From Diplosphaera chodatii (Eukaryota; Chlorophyta; Trebouxiophyceae; Prasiolales; Stichococcaceae), in contig JAALGY010000038.1 in assembly GCA_032358165.1 (NCBI GenBank), positions 682,001 through 746,000 on the forward strand: DNA of 64,000 nt, read 5' to 3'. A model generated the notes under the pieces. It saw only the letters and a list, made by a program, of their open reading frames with translations. It searched no databases and was not told where the DNA came from. The number at the start of each line of letters is the position of its first letter. Within the stretch, counting starts at the first letter, position 1. Position numbers and translations under genes: made by a program. This document shows positions 11,876-24,335 of the stretch, in pieces.

Positions 11876-13381
11876 TCAATGTGTGGTTTCAAGACAATCC
11901 ACATTCTTCACAAGCTTTTGAGCATGTGGAATCAGTGCAGCTGCTGAGTATGTGTCATAGTCAAAAAAGTCCATCCGCATGTGCCGCTCCAGGGCGCGGC
12001 AGTAGTCATCCGGATCTGCTGAGGGGCTGGCATCGTGTGGCCGGCTGCGCACTGCGGAGAGCCAGGCGCCGATCTTGCCGCCCCCAGCCGCCGCCATGTC
12101 ATAGTTGCAAAAGTTGTCCACGGCAATATGGAAGCGCTCTGCAAAGGGGAAGTATGCAAAATCCACCTGCGGAAACATGTTGTATGCGTCACTCGATGGG
12201 CCAGAAAGCAGGCAGCCTGATATTGCTAGCTGAACACTTCCTGGCACGGCCTACAGCGCACATTACGAATATTCTGATAGGCACTGTAGCTGCAGGCAGC
12301 AGCTCACCAGGGATATGTGCGTGCCAAGCAAGAAGGGGCCGCCGTGGCGGTTCAGCAGAACGCCCAGCTTTTGTAGCTGCACCTTGAACGCCAACAGCTG
12401 CTCTGGCGTATGCTTCCGGGAGATGCCCCATGGTCTGCGCAGCACGTGCACAGGTTGCAGCTGGGGACTTGGGGTTGCATGCGGTCGCAGTCACCTGCAT
12501 TGACCTCAGGGCGGCCTGCACCAGCATGTGTGCCGGTGGTGCAGTGCTACCCGCTTGTTCGGCCACCCAGTAGTGTCAGCCCTGCGTTGCTGAAGTCGCT
12601 GGCGCCCCGCGACATCAGCCGTAGCGCAGCTTCCCGCTCCGCCGGCTCATTCGGCAGCAGCTCCGGCCCATCGAAATGCTCATCCACCCACCTGCACAGC
12701 ATGCACGCGTGCGCTATACAGCTGCCGCCCAATGCTGGGAATGTGAAAGTGCATTGCAACCGGCATAGGGTGGATCACCTGCAGATGTCCAACGACTCCC
12801 GGTGAAAGACGCCCTCTGGATGCTCGACTAGTGGCACAAGACCGCTCAATGATGTGAACCACTGCGGCCGTGCCGCCAGGTCAATGTGTACCAGCTGGAA
12901 TGGGACACCCTGTAATACAGCGTCACCCATTGCGCAACGTCAAGTTCAGAGCTGCCTGCGACGTGTCGACGCTCGGATACCCTGCTTATAACAAGGCATC
13001 CGCAACTGCACAGCTGCCATCATCCGCACGTGCCTTTTCCAGAAGCGCCAGGTGCACACGGTGTGCGTAGGGGCACAGTGTGTGCGTGTAGAAGATGACT
13101 TCGTTGCCTCGGGGTGTCGGCTTGTTCGTGAGATCCCTACCCTCGATCCACGGCGCAATGATTGCCCGCGTTGCTGCCGGGTTTCCTTTTGTGGCCCTGG
13201 CTGGATGCAGGCGACGGGCTGACACGATTGGCTGATGTGTGCACAATGATGCTGCCACAGAGGATCGGACAAGTTGTCTTGACTGGGGCAATGCACAGTG
13301 GTTGGTCCTGATGCCGGATGCAACGGTGCAGTGCTGAGCGGTGACTGCTGCGGTGGCGCCTGCAACAAAGGGTGGTGACAT
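11876..13381 (-). CDS. Glutathione S-transferase, Cys-type (lambda/omega-like), probably plastid-targeted
   Basis: The thioredoxin-fold half reads VIFYTHTLCPYAHRVHLALL (about 13035-13095), with CPYAxR providing the catalytic Cys of lambda/omega/DHAR-type GSTs. It is followed by VPFQLVHIDLAARPQWFTSL and VPLVEHPEGVFHRESLDICR (about 12790-12910), whose ESLDI matches the glutathione gamma-Glu binding turn. The helical half contains WVDEHFDGPELLPNEPAERE (about 12615-12690), LGVLLNRHGGPFLLGTHISL (12313-12375) and DFAYFPFAERFHIAVDNFCN (about 12105-12165), ending at 11876. Lambda-type GSTs act as thiol transferases or glutathionyl-adduct reductases rather than classic conjugating enzymes (family knowledge). 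The N-terminal 60-odd residues from ATG 13381 are Ser/Ala/Arg-rich and transit-like. That start is a choice; an intron acceptor (ttgttgcag) just inside could mean a further 5' exon. Confidence 0.8.
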
Positions 13382-13870
13382 CGGCGGGTGCTCGTGCACT
13401 CAAGTCTTGGCGGTTCCAGACACGCTTCCTGGGTGTAGAAAGCAAGAGAGTGTGTTTGCATGCAGTTTCGAGCGATCGACATTGCGCACGTGCACATACC
13501 AAGGGCCAGCATGCCAGCTGCTCAGGTGCTCACAACGAGGGCCAGTGCTTCAGCTTCGCTTCGTGATTGCAGCTGCTGCACAGGCATCAATGCCGGTGAA
13601 TCGTTGCACGATTGGTTCTTGGTACGCTTGTATCACATTGAGCGCATGACTCCGAACGGCAGGGGCTATTGCAGCAGTTTCAGAGGCCATTCATGTGCAC
13701 ATCCCTGGTGCAGTACCTGTTGTTAGGAGAACACCCTTCACGCCTGGCCGCCCTTCTGGCACGGCAAACGGTATTTTAAGTCGTTTGAAACATCTGACAG
13801 CAGTGCTGATCGCAAGCAAGGCCTCAGAGTATCAAAACACAACAATGCCCTGTACCTCGCCGCCGCCAGA
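13382..13870. promoter_or_regulatory. Divergent spacer between GST and diacylglycerol kinase
   Basis: About 490 bases lie between the two starts. A plus-strand open frame across 13460-13726 has Cys/Ser-rich composition and no recognisable motif; I treat it as chance. The GST 5' exon, if there is one, would be here. No TATA box or repeat was noted. Confidence 0.4.
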
Positions 13871-16800
13871 ATGACGCAGCGCTGGCTGCCTATACGGTCG
13901 CCGTGGGAGCAGCATGTTCGCTGCGACCACAGACTGGCACAGGCTGCGCTTGAGGGTCTGGCCGCGGCACAGCAGCGTGTATGCTCGCGCCTTGGGCTCC
14001 GCTCCTGCCCCGCGCTCCTCCCGGGCTGCGATGACGCCTGGCTGCGCGGGGCGCTGGGACTGCTGGCCGGCGTCCTCGCGCTGTTCCTGCTGTCCAGGGT
14101 CCTCAGGTGCGCATCTTCAACAGATCACAGTTGACAAAGCCATAACAGTGCATCAACTGTTCTGCGGCAGCGGCATGCGAGGCAAAACCTCTTTACGCGG
14201 ACGTTGAGTCCCTGTAACATGTCCCCGTCGTGAATGTACAGACGTCACTTAGTTGTTGCCATCGGCTAACAGCCCGAGCCCTTGGAAGGGTGTTGGGATG
14301 CATGATTGCCCAGTGGTCCTGTGATGATGCATGCAGATGGTACACGGCAAAGCGCGGAGGCACCCTGGTTGCGGCGGCGGCAGCAGCAGCGAATGAGCTA
14401 CGGCGGTCCAACCCAAAGCAGTACCCGCCTGTGTCGCACTCCTGGCACCGCATCAGCGGCCGACAGCTCGTCAAGCCGCTGCTGTGCGCCGTGTGCTTTG
14501 AACACATCCAGCCTGATGGCGAGGGCAAGGTGGGCCTGGTTTTTCATTCTGGGATCATGTAGCTCGATGCCATGCGTGCAATTTGGCAAGGTTTCCTTTG
14601 AAAGCAGCATATGAGAGCCGGGAGAGTGTCAGGTGTGCAGCTGCCGCCATCACAACCTAAGCTGCTGATGTTGTTCACCAGTGGATGTGCTGCCATGCTG
14701 CAGACGGTCAACACGTGCGAGGTCTGCGGCGAGGTCGCGCACGAGGGCTGCGCCCGCCACGTCCCGCACGACTGCAAGCCCGTGGCGCTGGACGCTCCCG
14801 AGATGGTACACCTCTGGCGCCCGGCGGGCGTCGCCATGAGCGCACAGGACGTAAGCATGTGCTTGGTCCCATCGACAATGGGCTTTGTTGGGGAGCATGC
14901 ATGCACGCAGCTACCGTGCATGCGTGGCGCGGGGCTGGCGATGGCATGGCCATCCTCGCCCTGCAGTCGATGATCAGCTGACAGCGACATGAACGACGAG
15001 CGCGCAACCGTGTTCTGCTCTCGCCACGCTGCAGGAGGAGGTGGAGGGGGCTGTGCAGGTGTGCCACTACTGCCGCCGGCTGTGTGAGCCGGACATGTTC
15101 AGCTCAGAGCCCATATGGTCGTGCGCTTGGTGCCAGGTGGGCTGTCCCCTACACATCGCAAGAAAATCATCACCACATGCATCAGCACGGACAGCATGCC
15201 TTGATGCGATCGTACTATGGGCTGGCGGAAAGTGGATGGCTCGCGTGGGAGACATCAGAATTTGCACAGCGTCAACCACCACGCCGGGTGGTGAACACAT
15301 CGCCCTGTGTTGTTTGCAGGCTGTTGCGCATGTGCGCTGCTTCCAGCAGTACCATCCGCCACCCCCGAAGCTCGACAAAGAGGACCAGCGGCGGAGGAAG
15401 GCTGAGCAGAAGCACAGCGATGACAAGGCGCAGCCATCCAAGCGAAGTGATGGAGACACTGCAGCAGACACTGGTAGTATGGAGGCAGCCGAGGCAGCTA
15501 CAGCCGCAGACACAACCTCAGCAGCAGAGCACCCAGCCAATGACGCTGGCGTTAACGTCAGTGTGGGCGCCAGACAGCAGTCATCACCGCCGCCAAAGCT
15601 GGCAAACGGTGAGCACAGTGCAGACTACAGCGCCAGCACACCTGAGCAGTCTGCTGCTGATGACAGCAAGACAGGAGAGGCCAGTGTTGCCGCGGCACAG
15701 ACAGACAGCAAGGTGGCAGATGCAATGGGTGGGCTCCTGCCTGGCTGGCGCTGCGCCGTTTCCCTCTCTGCATGCCACCACCCTCCCATATCCCCCTGAC
15801 CACCTCGTGCTTCTTGATTCGCCAGTGGGCATGCAGCGCTGCAAGGAGTGTGGCAGCTGGTAGTGTCAAATATCGTAGTCGCATGAGTGTCGACGCTCAC
15901 TGATGCAGGCGGGTTGCCACCGGTCTCAGATGGCGTGTCGCTGCAATCTCGGACGCTGCCGGCAATACGAACCATCTCTATGCCAGAAGGCTCCTCTGCT
16001 GAGTGAGGGCATGCGTCCGCTTGCCCTCAACTCTGAAGCCACCACACCCTGGAACAGCAGCATGGCAATGCTTTGCACTCACTGCAATTCATGACCTCCT
16101 GCTGACATGGCACTGAACTTCTGCAGCAACTCGGATGGTGAGCTGCACATGACGCCGGCGCGCCTGAAGAAGCTCGTCAATGGCGACCAGCGGGAGGAGC
16201 CCATGACGCCGCAGGAGAAACAGTCACTCAGCCATCCCGTCAGCCACCCCCTGCACCGCATCGCTGCATCTCGTGAGTTTTTCGGTGTTTGACAGCAGCA
16301 GTTTTGGTTCTTGCACTGGCTGCAACTTACTGCAGATGTGCGGCTGCCAGGCTTGCAGGTATGCAGAAACGACCTGCTGCCACCAGCCTCTTGTTCTGAC
16401 GTCTTCACTTGCAATAGGTACATCCCCTCACGCTGTCCACTTCTGCAGGCCAGCTGGGCGCTGGCTCACGTGTCAGCAGCCTTGGCCGCCTGATGACGGC
16501 GCTGTCGGCGATGGTGACGGATGTTGCGGAGGGTCCCGGCTCCGAGGTGGACGCCGCAGCGTCGCCGCCGGCCCGCAAGCTGTCGCCTGCAGACCTGGCT
16601 GCCCTGGACCACTGTGAGCTGGGAGCCCACAGGTGCCTCAGCCTAACCCCAGACTCACATGAACTGAACTGTAGTCAGAACATTGTCCACACCTGGTCCT
16701 ACATACAGGCCAATGCACCACTGCAGGCTTGCTCTTGGTGATCTTGCATATTGCAGTTTTCTACGTTGCCGCAGCTCCTGCACTGCAAAAGAGTCCTGTT

Positions 16801-19800
16801 TGATATTCATCACTTTGGATACAAGCAAATGCATATGCAAATCCACAACTTGCAGGCGATCAATTGTGCCGCCGACAGCGTTTAAGGAGCTGCCTGGCGT
16901 GACATGGAGTGCACGTGCCAAGTCGTTGTTGCCGAGCAGGCCTGGCAGGTGCAATGCGTGATATAACGCGCGTGTAATGTATCAAGTGCACGTAGGATGG
17001 CCCAGCAACTGCATTTGACTGACTCTGCCTGCCCCTGGTCTATTGATTGTAGGGGGCACCCTCCTCTGTGCAGGAACAAGCATGGTTTGCGGCGGCGTGG
17101 CAGCCAGCATGGCCACCAGCCAACAGCGCGGCCCAATCACTCGTGGTGGGGCCTCGGCAGGGAGACACCTTGGCAGAACTTCACACTGGGTGCGCACCCC
17201 CCCTCAATGGATGGCTGGTGCTGTGACTGGGCTGTGTTTGGGCGCGCAACAGTCCCAGAGTGAGGGCCTTGGCAATGCCCTGCAAAGCAGGTGCATGGCT
17301 GACACACAAGGCATACCATGAACCCTGATGCTTTGGTGATCTAGGCCAAATCGAGCCAGGCCTAAAGCCTGTGCTGTGCTTCATCAACACCAAGAGCGGG
17401 CCACAGATCGGCAAGGACCTGCGCAGGAAGTTCCTGCGCATCCTCAACCCTCTGCAGGCAAGATCCAAGGTTGTCCTGCTCTTTGTCTGTCATCCGACTG
17501 CCATACCAAGCTCGTGGCTCGGCTCTGCTGCTTTAAGGTGCTGTCATGTCGATCATGCGCCCACAATATGTGCAGGTGGTTGAGCTGCCGCGAGAGAAGC
17601 CAGAGCGGGCGCTGGAGCTGTTTGCAGACATGCCGGGGCTCCGGCTGCTGATCATTGGTGGCGATGGCACTGTCGGTTGGGTGCTGTCCTGCCTGGATGC
17701 GCTGCAGGTGATCATGAACTGCCATGACTTGGGCGTCTTCACATGTTGATGCTTGACCAGCATGTGCGACGCAATCATGTTTGTAGGCATCCTGCGCCAC
17801 TATGCAGAAAACTTCGAGCCTGCTACAGCGTCCGCTGACTGCCATGTGATGTAGGAGGCACGAGATAAGCAGGAAGATGCAAAGCCATGGCTGCCGCCAC
17901 CCATTGCGGTGCTTCCGCTCGGAACAGGTGCATGCACTGACACTTTGCACGCTGTCTTGTCCTTAGCCATTCGCAACACAACAGGCTATATCATCGTCAT
18001 GCAACGCGACTAGCTGCTGCAGTTGGCTCATGTCATGGCACCCTGCTATGCCATCGTGACAGCAACTGGTAAGTTGTCCTGCTTCCATCTTCTGCACTCG
18101 TCACATCCTACCAGGCAACGACCTGGCGCGCTGCCTGAACTGGGGCGGCGGCATGGGCGCGTACCAGGGCCAGAGCGTCGGCGACATCCTGGGGCTGCTG
18201 GAGCAGTGCGCCGTCACGCTGCTCGACCGCTGGAGCGTGCGCTTCACCCCGCAGGTGCCGCCCCACCTGCCCTGGCTGTTAATAGCATGAGCTGACAGAT
18301 GGATGCTCGGTAGTGCTCACTCTGGTGCGACGCGAAGGTGTGATGTGTCCAACACTTCTGGGTGGACGGAACGGCTTCATCGACTGCACAGATGGGAACG
18401 TCGCACCACGATGACTTGCTGCGAGTGACCCGCCACCGGCTGGCCCCCACACGAAATTGCATGCTGTGCGTGCAGGCCAGCCAGAAGGCGTGGCTGTCGA
18501 AGGACGGCGGCAGCAGCGACGGCGGCGGGGTGGTGGGCGGCTTGCGCAGCAGCCTGGCCGGTGCCGCCTCGCTGCCCGCCCCGACCACCAAGGCCATGAA
18601 CAACTACATGGGCATCGGCATCGACGCCAAGGTGGCGCTCGAGTTCCACCAGATGCGGGACCAGGTCAGTTGAGCAGTCCTCAGTGCTGAGGATTCCATC
18701 ATCACCCATGGCGCCCTCTGCTTTGCAGATCCAGAGTTGACCCCTTGAGTTGATGTGTATGTATGAACGTGATGATCTACCATTTTGCTATGTCTGTATG
18801 GCAGCCGCGATTCGTCAACACAGTGCTTGTGCGTGTCGTGCAGTACCCGGAGTGGTTCAACTCGCGGTTCGGCAATAAGCTGTGGTACACGGGCGTCGGG
18901 GCAAAGGAGATCCTGGGGCACACCTCCCTCAACCTGCCGCGCCGCCTCAAGGTGGGATCGGCACATGCAGCCTTTATGGTATCGCTGGTCATACGCATAC
19001 TGTGCTGTCGATGCATCGCATAACAGCCGTGCTTCCATGCAACCCATTGATGCGGCTGCAGCTAGAGTGGATCATGCCGTGCATGTTTTGGCACTGCCTG
19101 TGCATGAATAGTACCGTCGAGCGCCGCAGGTGGAGTGCGACGGGCGGGAGCTGGCGCTGCCGCGCGACACCGAGGGCCTCATCATCATGAACATCCCCAG
19201 CTACATGGGCGGCGTGGACCTGTGGGCCTCGGGCCGCCCCGCCCCCAGCGCCATCACCGCCGCGGGCTTCACCGCCGACGGCCCCCAGTCCATGACCGAC
19301 CAGCGCCTGGAGGTGCGGCCCGCGGCATCCCTCGCATGTGCGAATATGACGAGGATACTCTGAGCGCTGCCTCTGTCAGGGGCTTGACCTGAGCTTGTCG
19401 CTCATACATGTGTAAGCTGGTCAGTAGCTAGCATGCCACCAGACGATCAGTGTTCAAGAGCATCCAGTTTGTGCGTGCTGTGCCAAGAGTGTACGCCCTG
19501 CAGCCAGGACACGTGGCTGACGGCCTGTACCCCTGTGGCGGCGGCAGCTGCTGTCGGTGCAGGGCAGCTGGCACCTGGGGCAGGTGCAGGTGGGGCTGAG
19601 CCAGGCGCGCCGCCTGTGCCGCTGCTCCCGCGTCCGCATCACCCTGTCCGAGGCCACGCCCATGCAGGTGTCACCTCGATGTAACATGCAAAGGCCTGAT
19701 TACGGGTGGCAGCTCGTTCCTGAGCGTTGTCGGGGCCCGCAAGGGGCCATCGTGGCTCGGAGCAAGCCGCTTCACAGCAGCTGGCACTCGAGGCACTATT

Positions 19801-20404
19801 GAGCCTGCGCACACCTTGCCAGAGCTTGCAGTCTGCCCTGGTGTGGTCCATCTGTCACTGGCTCAGCGCGTGTTTCAGGCCCCCACTTGCCATCGGCTCC
19901 CAGGAGGGCAGATGTCTGGGCGTTTGTTTACAATCTGGCTCAAACCCCAATGCAGGTGGACGGCGAGCCGTGGCTGCAGCCGGCGGCGCAGCTGGAGGTG
20001 GACTTCCGGGGCACCGCGCTGATGCTGCGGCGGCTGGAGAGCGCGCCCCTCGCCCGCATGGCCGCCGGCGTGACGGAGGCGCTGGAGGCCTGCCAGGTAC
20101 GTTGCGTCCGACCTCCAGCAGGCAACATACACGATCGAGTCCTGAGACAATACTGACTGCCGCCAGTTGCATGGTCGTTGATCGTTGGGCGTCCCTTTGA
20201 GGGCTGTGTATGCGACCAGCCACACCGCATCCCGTCTTGCATTCGCACTTGAGTCCCCTTCGACACTGTGCTGAGATTCAGGCTGCTCTGCTGCGGGCCT
20301 GACTGTCATCCTGCTGTCTCATTCAGGCCAAGGGGCTGATCACGCCGGCACAGCGGCACGCCCTGACGACGGAGCTGGCCGCTCGCCTGCACCCCATTCT
20401 TTGA
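13871..20404 (+). CDS. Diacylglycerol kinase, membrane-anchored, two C1 domains (plant DGK1/2 type)
   Basis: Phosphorylates diacylglycerol to phosphatidic acid. Start ATG at 13871. A transmembrane anchor (ALGLLAGVLALFLLSRVLR, about 14052-14106) ends at an intron. C1 domain 1 has HSWHRISG, CAVC and CEVCGEVAHEGCARH (14439-14780); C1 domain 2 has CHYCRRLCEPD and CAWCQ...HVRCFQQYH (about 15062-15355). A Ser/Ala/Gln-rich linker (15360-15725) follows. The catalytic domain begins VLCFINTKSGPQIGKDL (17371-), contains the ATP-binding LLIIGGDGTVGWVLSCLDAL (17647-17706), and across introns [20 protein letters not shown] (about 17905-18145). The accessory domain includes NNYMGIGIDAKVALEFHQ (18600-), WFNSRFGNKLWYTGVGAKE, LIIMNIPSYMGGVDLWA (19177-) and the last exons to a stop at 20404. 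Small exons sit inside the 16640-17340 gap, for example RSIVPPTAFKELPGVTW at about 16857. Full domain order matches plant DGK1/DGK2. The DGK identity is firm; a few linker exons are approximate. Confidence 0.93.
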
Positions 20405-20759
20405 TATGCAAGCAGATGCAGCAACACGTGTCCCTGTGGGCACACACATGTTTAGCAACCCAATAGTAGAATGCGTCTGCGGCTGACGGTGTCAAATGTC
20501 TATAGGAGGTAGGTTGTGGTTTGATAGTCGTTTTGTGCAGAGTGAAGTGCGCGTTCAGGACCTCACGAGTGCTTGGAGCTCATAGTGTGTGTGGCACCAT
20601 ACAGGCGGTTGGCAGATAAGGGGCATGCTCTCGGTGTCATGATGCCTTGTCTATCATTGCCAGGCGCCCTGCAATGCTGCAAAGATGTGCAGGTCCGACT
20701 GTAGCCTTAGCATGGCCACAGTCTCTGCCAGCACCCGCTGCTTGCAAGCATCTGCCCTA
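20405..20759. other. Convergent spacer, DGK and CD2BP2-like 3' ends
   Basis: No exon is apparent in these 355 bases, which are presumably the two 3' UTRs. They are somewhat AT-richer than the flanking exons. Confidence 0.5.
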
Positions 20760-23700
20760 TCATGGCTTTGCATGTGCAACAAACGCGCTGCCGTCCCAGC
20801 TGTACCATTTGCCATCGTCCTGCGAGAAGTAGCCACCCGAGGCTGTGTCATAAAACAACCGGCTCTGCTGCGAATAGTAGTACTTGGACTCGGGGTCGAA
20901 GACATAGCCCGGCGGCACAGCAGCCGTGCCGCTGGACGCTGCCGTCATTGCTGCCACCGCCTCAACTTTAGCAACGAGATCACCCTTCTCCACGATGCCG
21001 CTCGGGTCCTGCATACGTCAGGAGTAGCCATCTTGCAGGTCAGCAGGCAACAGGGTTAGTGCACAGGCACAATCACATGTGCTGGAACCCTGTGCAGTGT
21101 ATCATCTATTGAAGGCAAAGGTGATTCAACTTCGGCTGGTTGGCACCTGTAGCACACTAGAACATATGCACACCTGGCCACTCTCCCGCAGCACACGTTG
21201 CAGCTCCTTGATGGGCCAGCTGCTGTAGTCTGTGGCGGGTGCTGCAGTGCCTGAGGTGTCAGGCCGCGCAGTGGCATTTGCAGACTCCTGCCCTGCTGAT
21301 GCCATACCTGCGGTGCAAGTGCAACAGCATCAGCAGGCTGGCAGGACTGCAAGTGATGCCATGAGCTATGTGCTGGCACCGACATGCTACTGTCGGCAGC
21401 CAGCATGTACAGCTGGCAGCATACATTGTTCCACTGCTCATTGTGTGCACTGGTACCTGCGCTGGCTGCTGGAGCTGTGGTGCCGGTCGCAGCCGCCGCA
21501 TCTGTGGTAGGCTGTGCTGCAGAAGCACCTGCTGATTTTGCTGCGGGCTGCCCGGCGAGTGCGGCACTGGCGGGCTTGGCTGCCGGCTTCGGCTTGTCTG
21601 CCCCCTCGCCATCTGAGTCAGCAAACATGTCGTCGCCGTCGCTGTCGGCAAACATGTCCTTCTCAGCCGCCTCCACGGCTGGCTTGCTCGCAAACAGGCT
21701 GGCTGCTTTGGCAAAGTCTTCCTGCTCAGACATGAACACCAAGACGACCGTGGTTTGCACTAAGGTTGCATTAATGATGAACGTAAGCACCAACCCCTTG
21801 GAGCTGGTCCCTGGGTCTTGTGAGGTCACAAAATCCATCGAATGTGGCAACAAAGTGCACCCTGGTGCATGGTGAGGGGAGGCAGCTTTTTTCAAGCATG
21901 TCATCAGGGTACGTCAGGTTCACAGGGGCCGTGTTGTGAGTGAATTGACTGTGCACCTGCTTCAGGGAGTACACGTCCAGCTCCCCGCTGTCCATGAGCT
22001 GGCTGGCAGCCTCCGTCAGGCGGTTGAAGTCTGCCTTGGCGGCGGCCATCTCTGCTGGAGACCCGACCTTGCCCTCCTGGCTCCTGCAGATCGTGTCAGG
22101 GACGCATGTTGTGTGCGATGTATGGTGTTGACCTGGCTTCACAGCTGTTACCTCCGCTGACCTTAGCCGCCAACAAACACAGTTTTGCTAGATAGCTTGT
22201 TGTCAACTGACACTGAATGAGTACAGCCGAGATGCAGCTTGCACACAACTCGCAATATCTTTTTGCTGGCAGTCAGTGGCAGCAGGAAGCGCACCCTCTG
22301 CCAGGTGGCGCGCTGCCGCCGCGCTTGCCGGGCCGCCGCTGCCCGCTGCCCGCCGTCGCGCCGAGGCGCTTCAGGCCCCCCGTCACGGTCTCCCCGGGCT
22401 TGAGGACCTGCGATGTCAGAAAGCAGAGCTGGCGGCAGCACGCCATGCGCTGTGCGCCAGCAGCCGGACCGCACGCCAGCAGACTGCGCAGGTCCCTCGA
22501 CTCGGGCGGCTGTCCGGCGGGTGCCCGGCATGGTGCAGGCTGCCACGGTTCCCGAGCATTTGCACGCGCCTCTGCGATGAGGGACTTGAGCTGCGCCATC
22601 TGCACGGTGGACATGACGGGCGCCTCCTCGGCGGCGGCCATCGCACGCTCCCGCTCCGCGACCGCCCGCTTCACCGCCTCGCTCACCTCCGCGGCTGCAC
22701 GGGCGCACCATTTGGGCATGAACCTCGGTGCAGGCGGCCAGGGCGACGCTGATATCACATGTGCAGCTGCTAGGTGCCCCATCCGTCACAGTGAGAGGCT
22801 GCTGAGGCAGCTCGACAGGCTGTACACGACCCACCCTCCTCTGACGCGAGCCAGGCATCGGTGGCATCGCCCTTGTCCGTGTTCTCGATGTAGTGGCCCG
22901 ACTCGTCAAAGTGCCCCTCGGCGCGCTCCTGCAGATGGCGCAGGCACCCATAGGCACACTCCGCTCGTGCCTCCGGCCAGTCTTCTCAGAGGCTCCTGCT
23001 GGCTGTACCTTGACTGGTGTTGATGACAGCTGCGTGTTCGTGGACCCCGCAAAGCGACAGCGGCACACAGCTGACAGAGGACTGGACTGCTGCGTTGAAA
23101 TGCGCCATCTGCAGGTCTGAAGCTGGGTCTGCCTTTTAACCGCCGTGAAAAGGCAGCAGTGCTTCACAACACAAGTCTCCACCTGCGCCAGGTTGAAGGG
23201 CTCCAGCTGGATGCCGTCCTCCTCGGGCTGCTGCAGGGCCTCCTCAGCCCGTGAGACCTCGTTGTCGGGCAGCAGCTCCGTGTCGTCCGCTGCAGCCCAG
23301 GCAGCCGGCTGCTCTAGCATGTGGCAAGACGCCGGATGCGCTGCTTGCATGGCGGCGTCTGATGCAAGACTGGGCGCGAAGCCTGAGGTAGCGCCATGCC
23401 AGCCAGGGGGGCGTAGGCAGGCCATCCTGCATACCCTTGGAGCGCGCCTTGCGCCGCTCCTCGCGCGTCTGCTTGACACGAGATGGCAGCACTACCCCGT
23501 CTTCCTCTGCTGCCTCCACCTCCTCAACTGCCACGCCCCTCTCTGCATAGAAGTAATCCAGTGCGCGTGACCAGATCGCCAGTAACTGGCCATCAAAAGG
23601 CGCCAGCATGCACCGCATGCGTGCCAAGGGGCCCGCTCAAGGTGTGCAACGTGCGCGAACACACACCTTTGCGGGGTTTGCCCGACTTCGACTGCTCCTT

Positions 23701-23835
23701 GGTCTGGTCCACCTCCTGCAGCACGGACTGGATGATGGCGTCCGTCCTGGTCGCCGGCTCCGCCGGGCCCGCCTCAGCCACCCCGTCCCCCAGGTCATCC
23801 TCCATGCGCACCCGTTTCTTGCCGCGTGGCTGCAT
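20760..23835 (-). CDS. CD2BP2/LIN1-like U5 snRNP-associated protein
   Basis: Start ATG at 23835 gives MQPRGKKRVRMEDDLG, a basic N-terminus like CD2BP2/LIN1. Following exons include SRVKQTREERRKARSKG (about 23440-23490), EALQQPEEDGIQLEPFNLAQ (about 23185-23245), matching the family's ITPFNLQEEMEEGHFD block, then the GHFDESGHYIENTDKGDATD region (about 22865-22920) and VLKPGETVTGGLKRLGA (about 22350-22405), equivalent to the LLPRETVAGALRRLG helix of human CD2BP2. Next come LTEAASQLMDSGELDVYSL and an Asp-rich DMFADSDGDDMFADSDGEG segment (about 21600-21665). The C-terminal exons read WPIKELQRVLRESGQ and a Tyr-rich unit (PPGYVFDPESKYYYSQQ...KWYSWDG) that resembles an OCRE repeat rather than the usual GYF fold. 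The family links U5 snRNP (Prp6) to the spliceosome. Middle exon borders are approximate. Divergent from the Mpv17 gene. Confidence 0.8.
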
Positions 23836-24335
23836 GCTGCCCAGCAGCAGTGCCGGCGGCCACCTGCACATGGGATGACTCACGTCAATGTGCCAACCTG
23901 CTGCGAGGCCGGCGGATCGCAGTCGGGTGCAGCTGGTGTAGTATCGGCGACCTGCGTCGCTGACGGGCGCATCGCAAAACTGTTTCAGACAAGATCTGTA
24001 GCACGTTGATGTTGGGACCGGCAGCCAGCAGCAACAGGTGCGCAGCATGCTTGCCTGGGCGTTGCCTGCGCGCGGCACCCGGCCGTGCAGTGCTCACTGC
24101 GCCACTCTGCACGACAGCAATCACCGCATGCAAGCGCCCGTGGATGCTTGGGACATGTGCAGCATAAAGGAACGAACAATACAAGCACAGTTTTGGCCGT
24201 GCGTCCATGCGACGTAGGAAGAAGCTGTGGAGTCTGAGCTGGACTCGGAACGCGATTTGAAAAGATCTCGAGTCTTCTTCACATTGCACGGCGGTGTCCG
24301 ATCGCGACGTTGTACAAAGCGTCAACAAAAGCAAG
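23836..24335. promoter_or_regulatory. Divergent spacer between CD2BP2-like and Mpv17-like genes
   Basis: These 500 bases lie between two start codons. No coding or repeat structure stands out. They should contain both promoters and 5' UTRs. Confidence 0.5.

Noticed and set aside
13460..13726. Plus-strand open frame upstream of diacylglycerol kinase
   Set aside because: Does not join in frame to the kinase exons and resembles no family; it lies in the divergent spacer.
22163..23479. 438-codon minus-strand open frame as a single exon
   Set aside because: It overlaps true CD2BP2-like exons in another frame; its sequence is low-complexity Arg/Ala with no motif.
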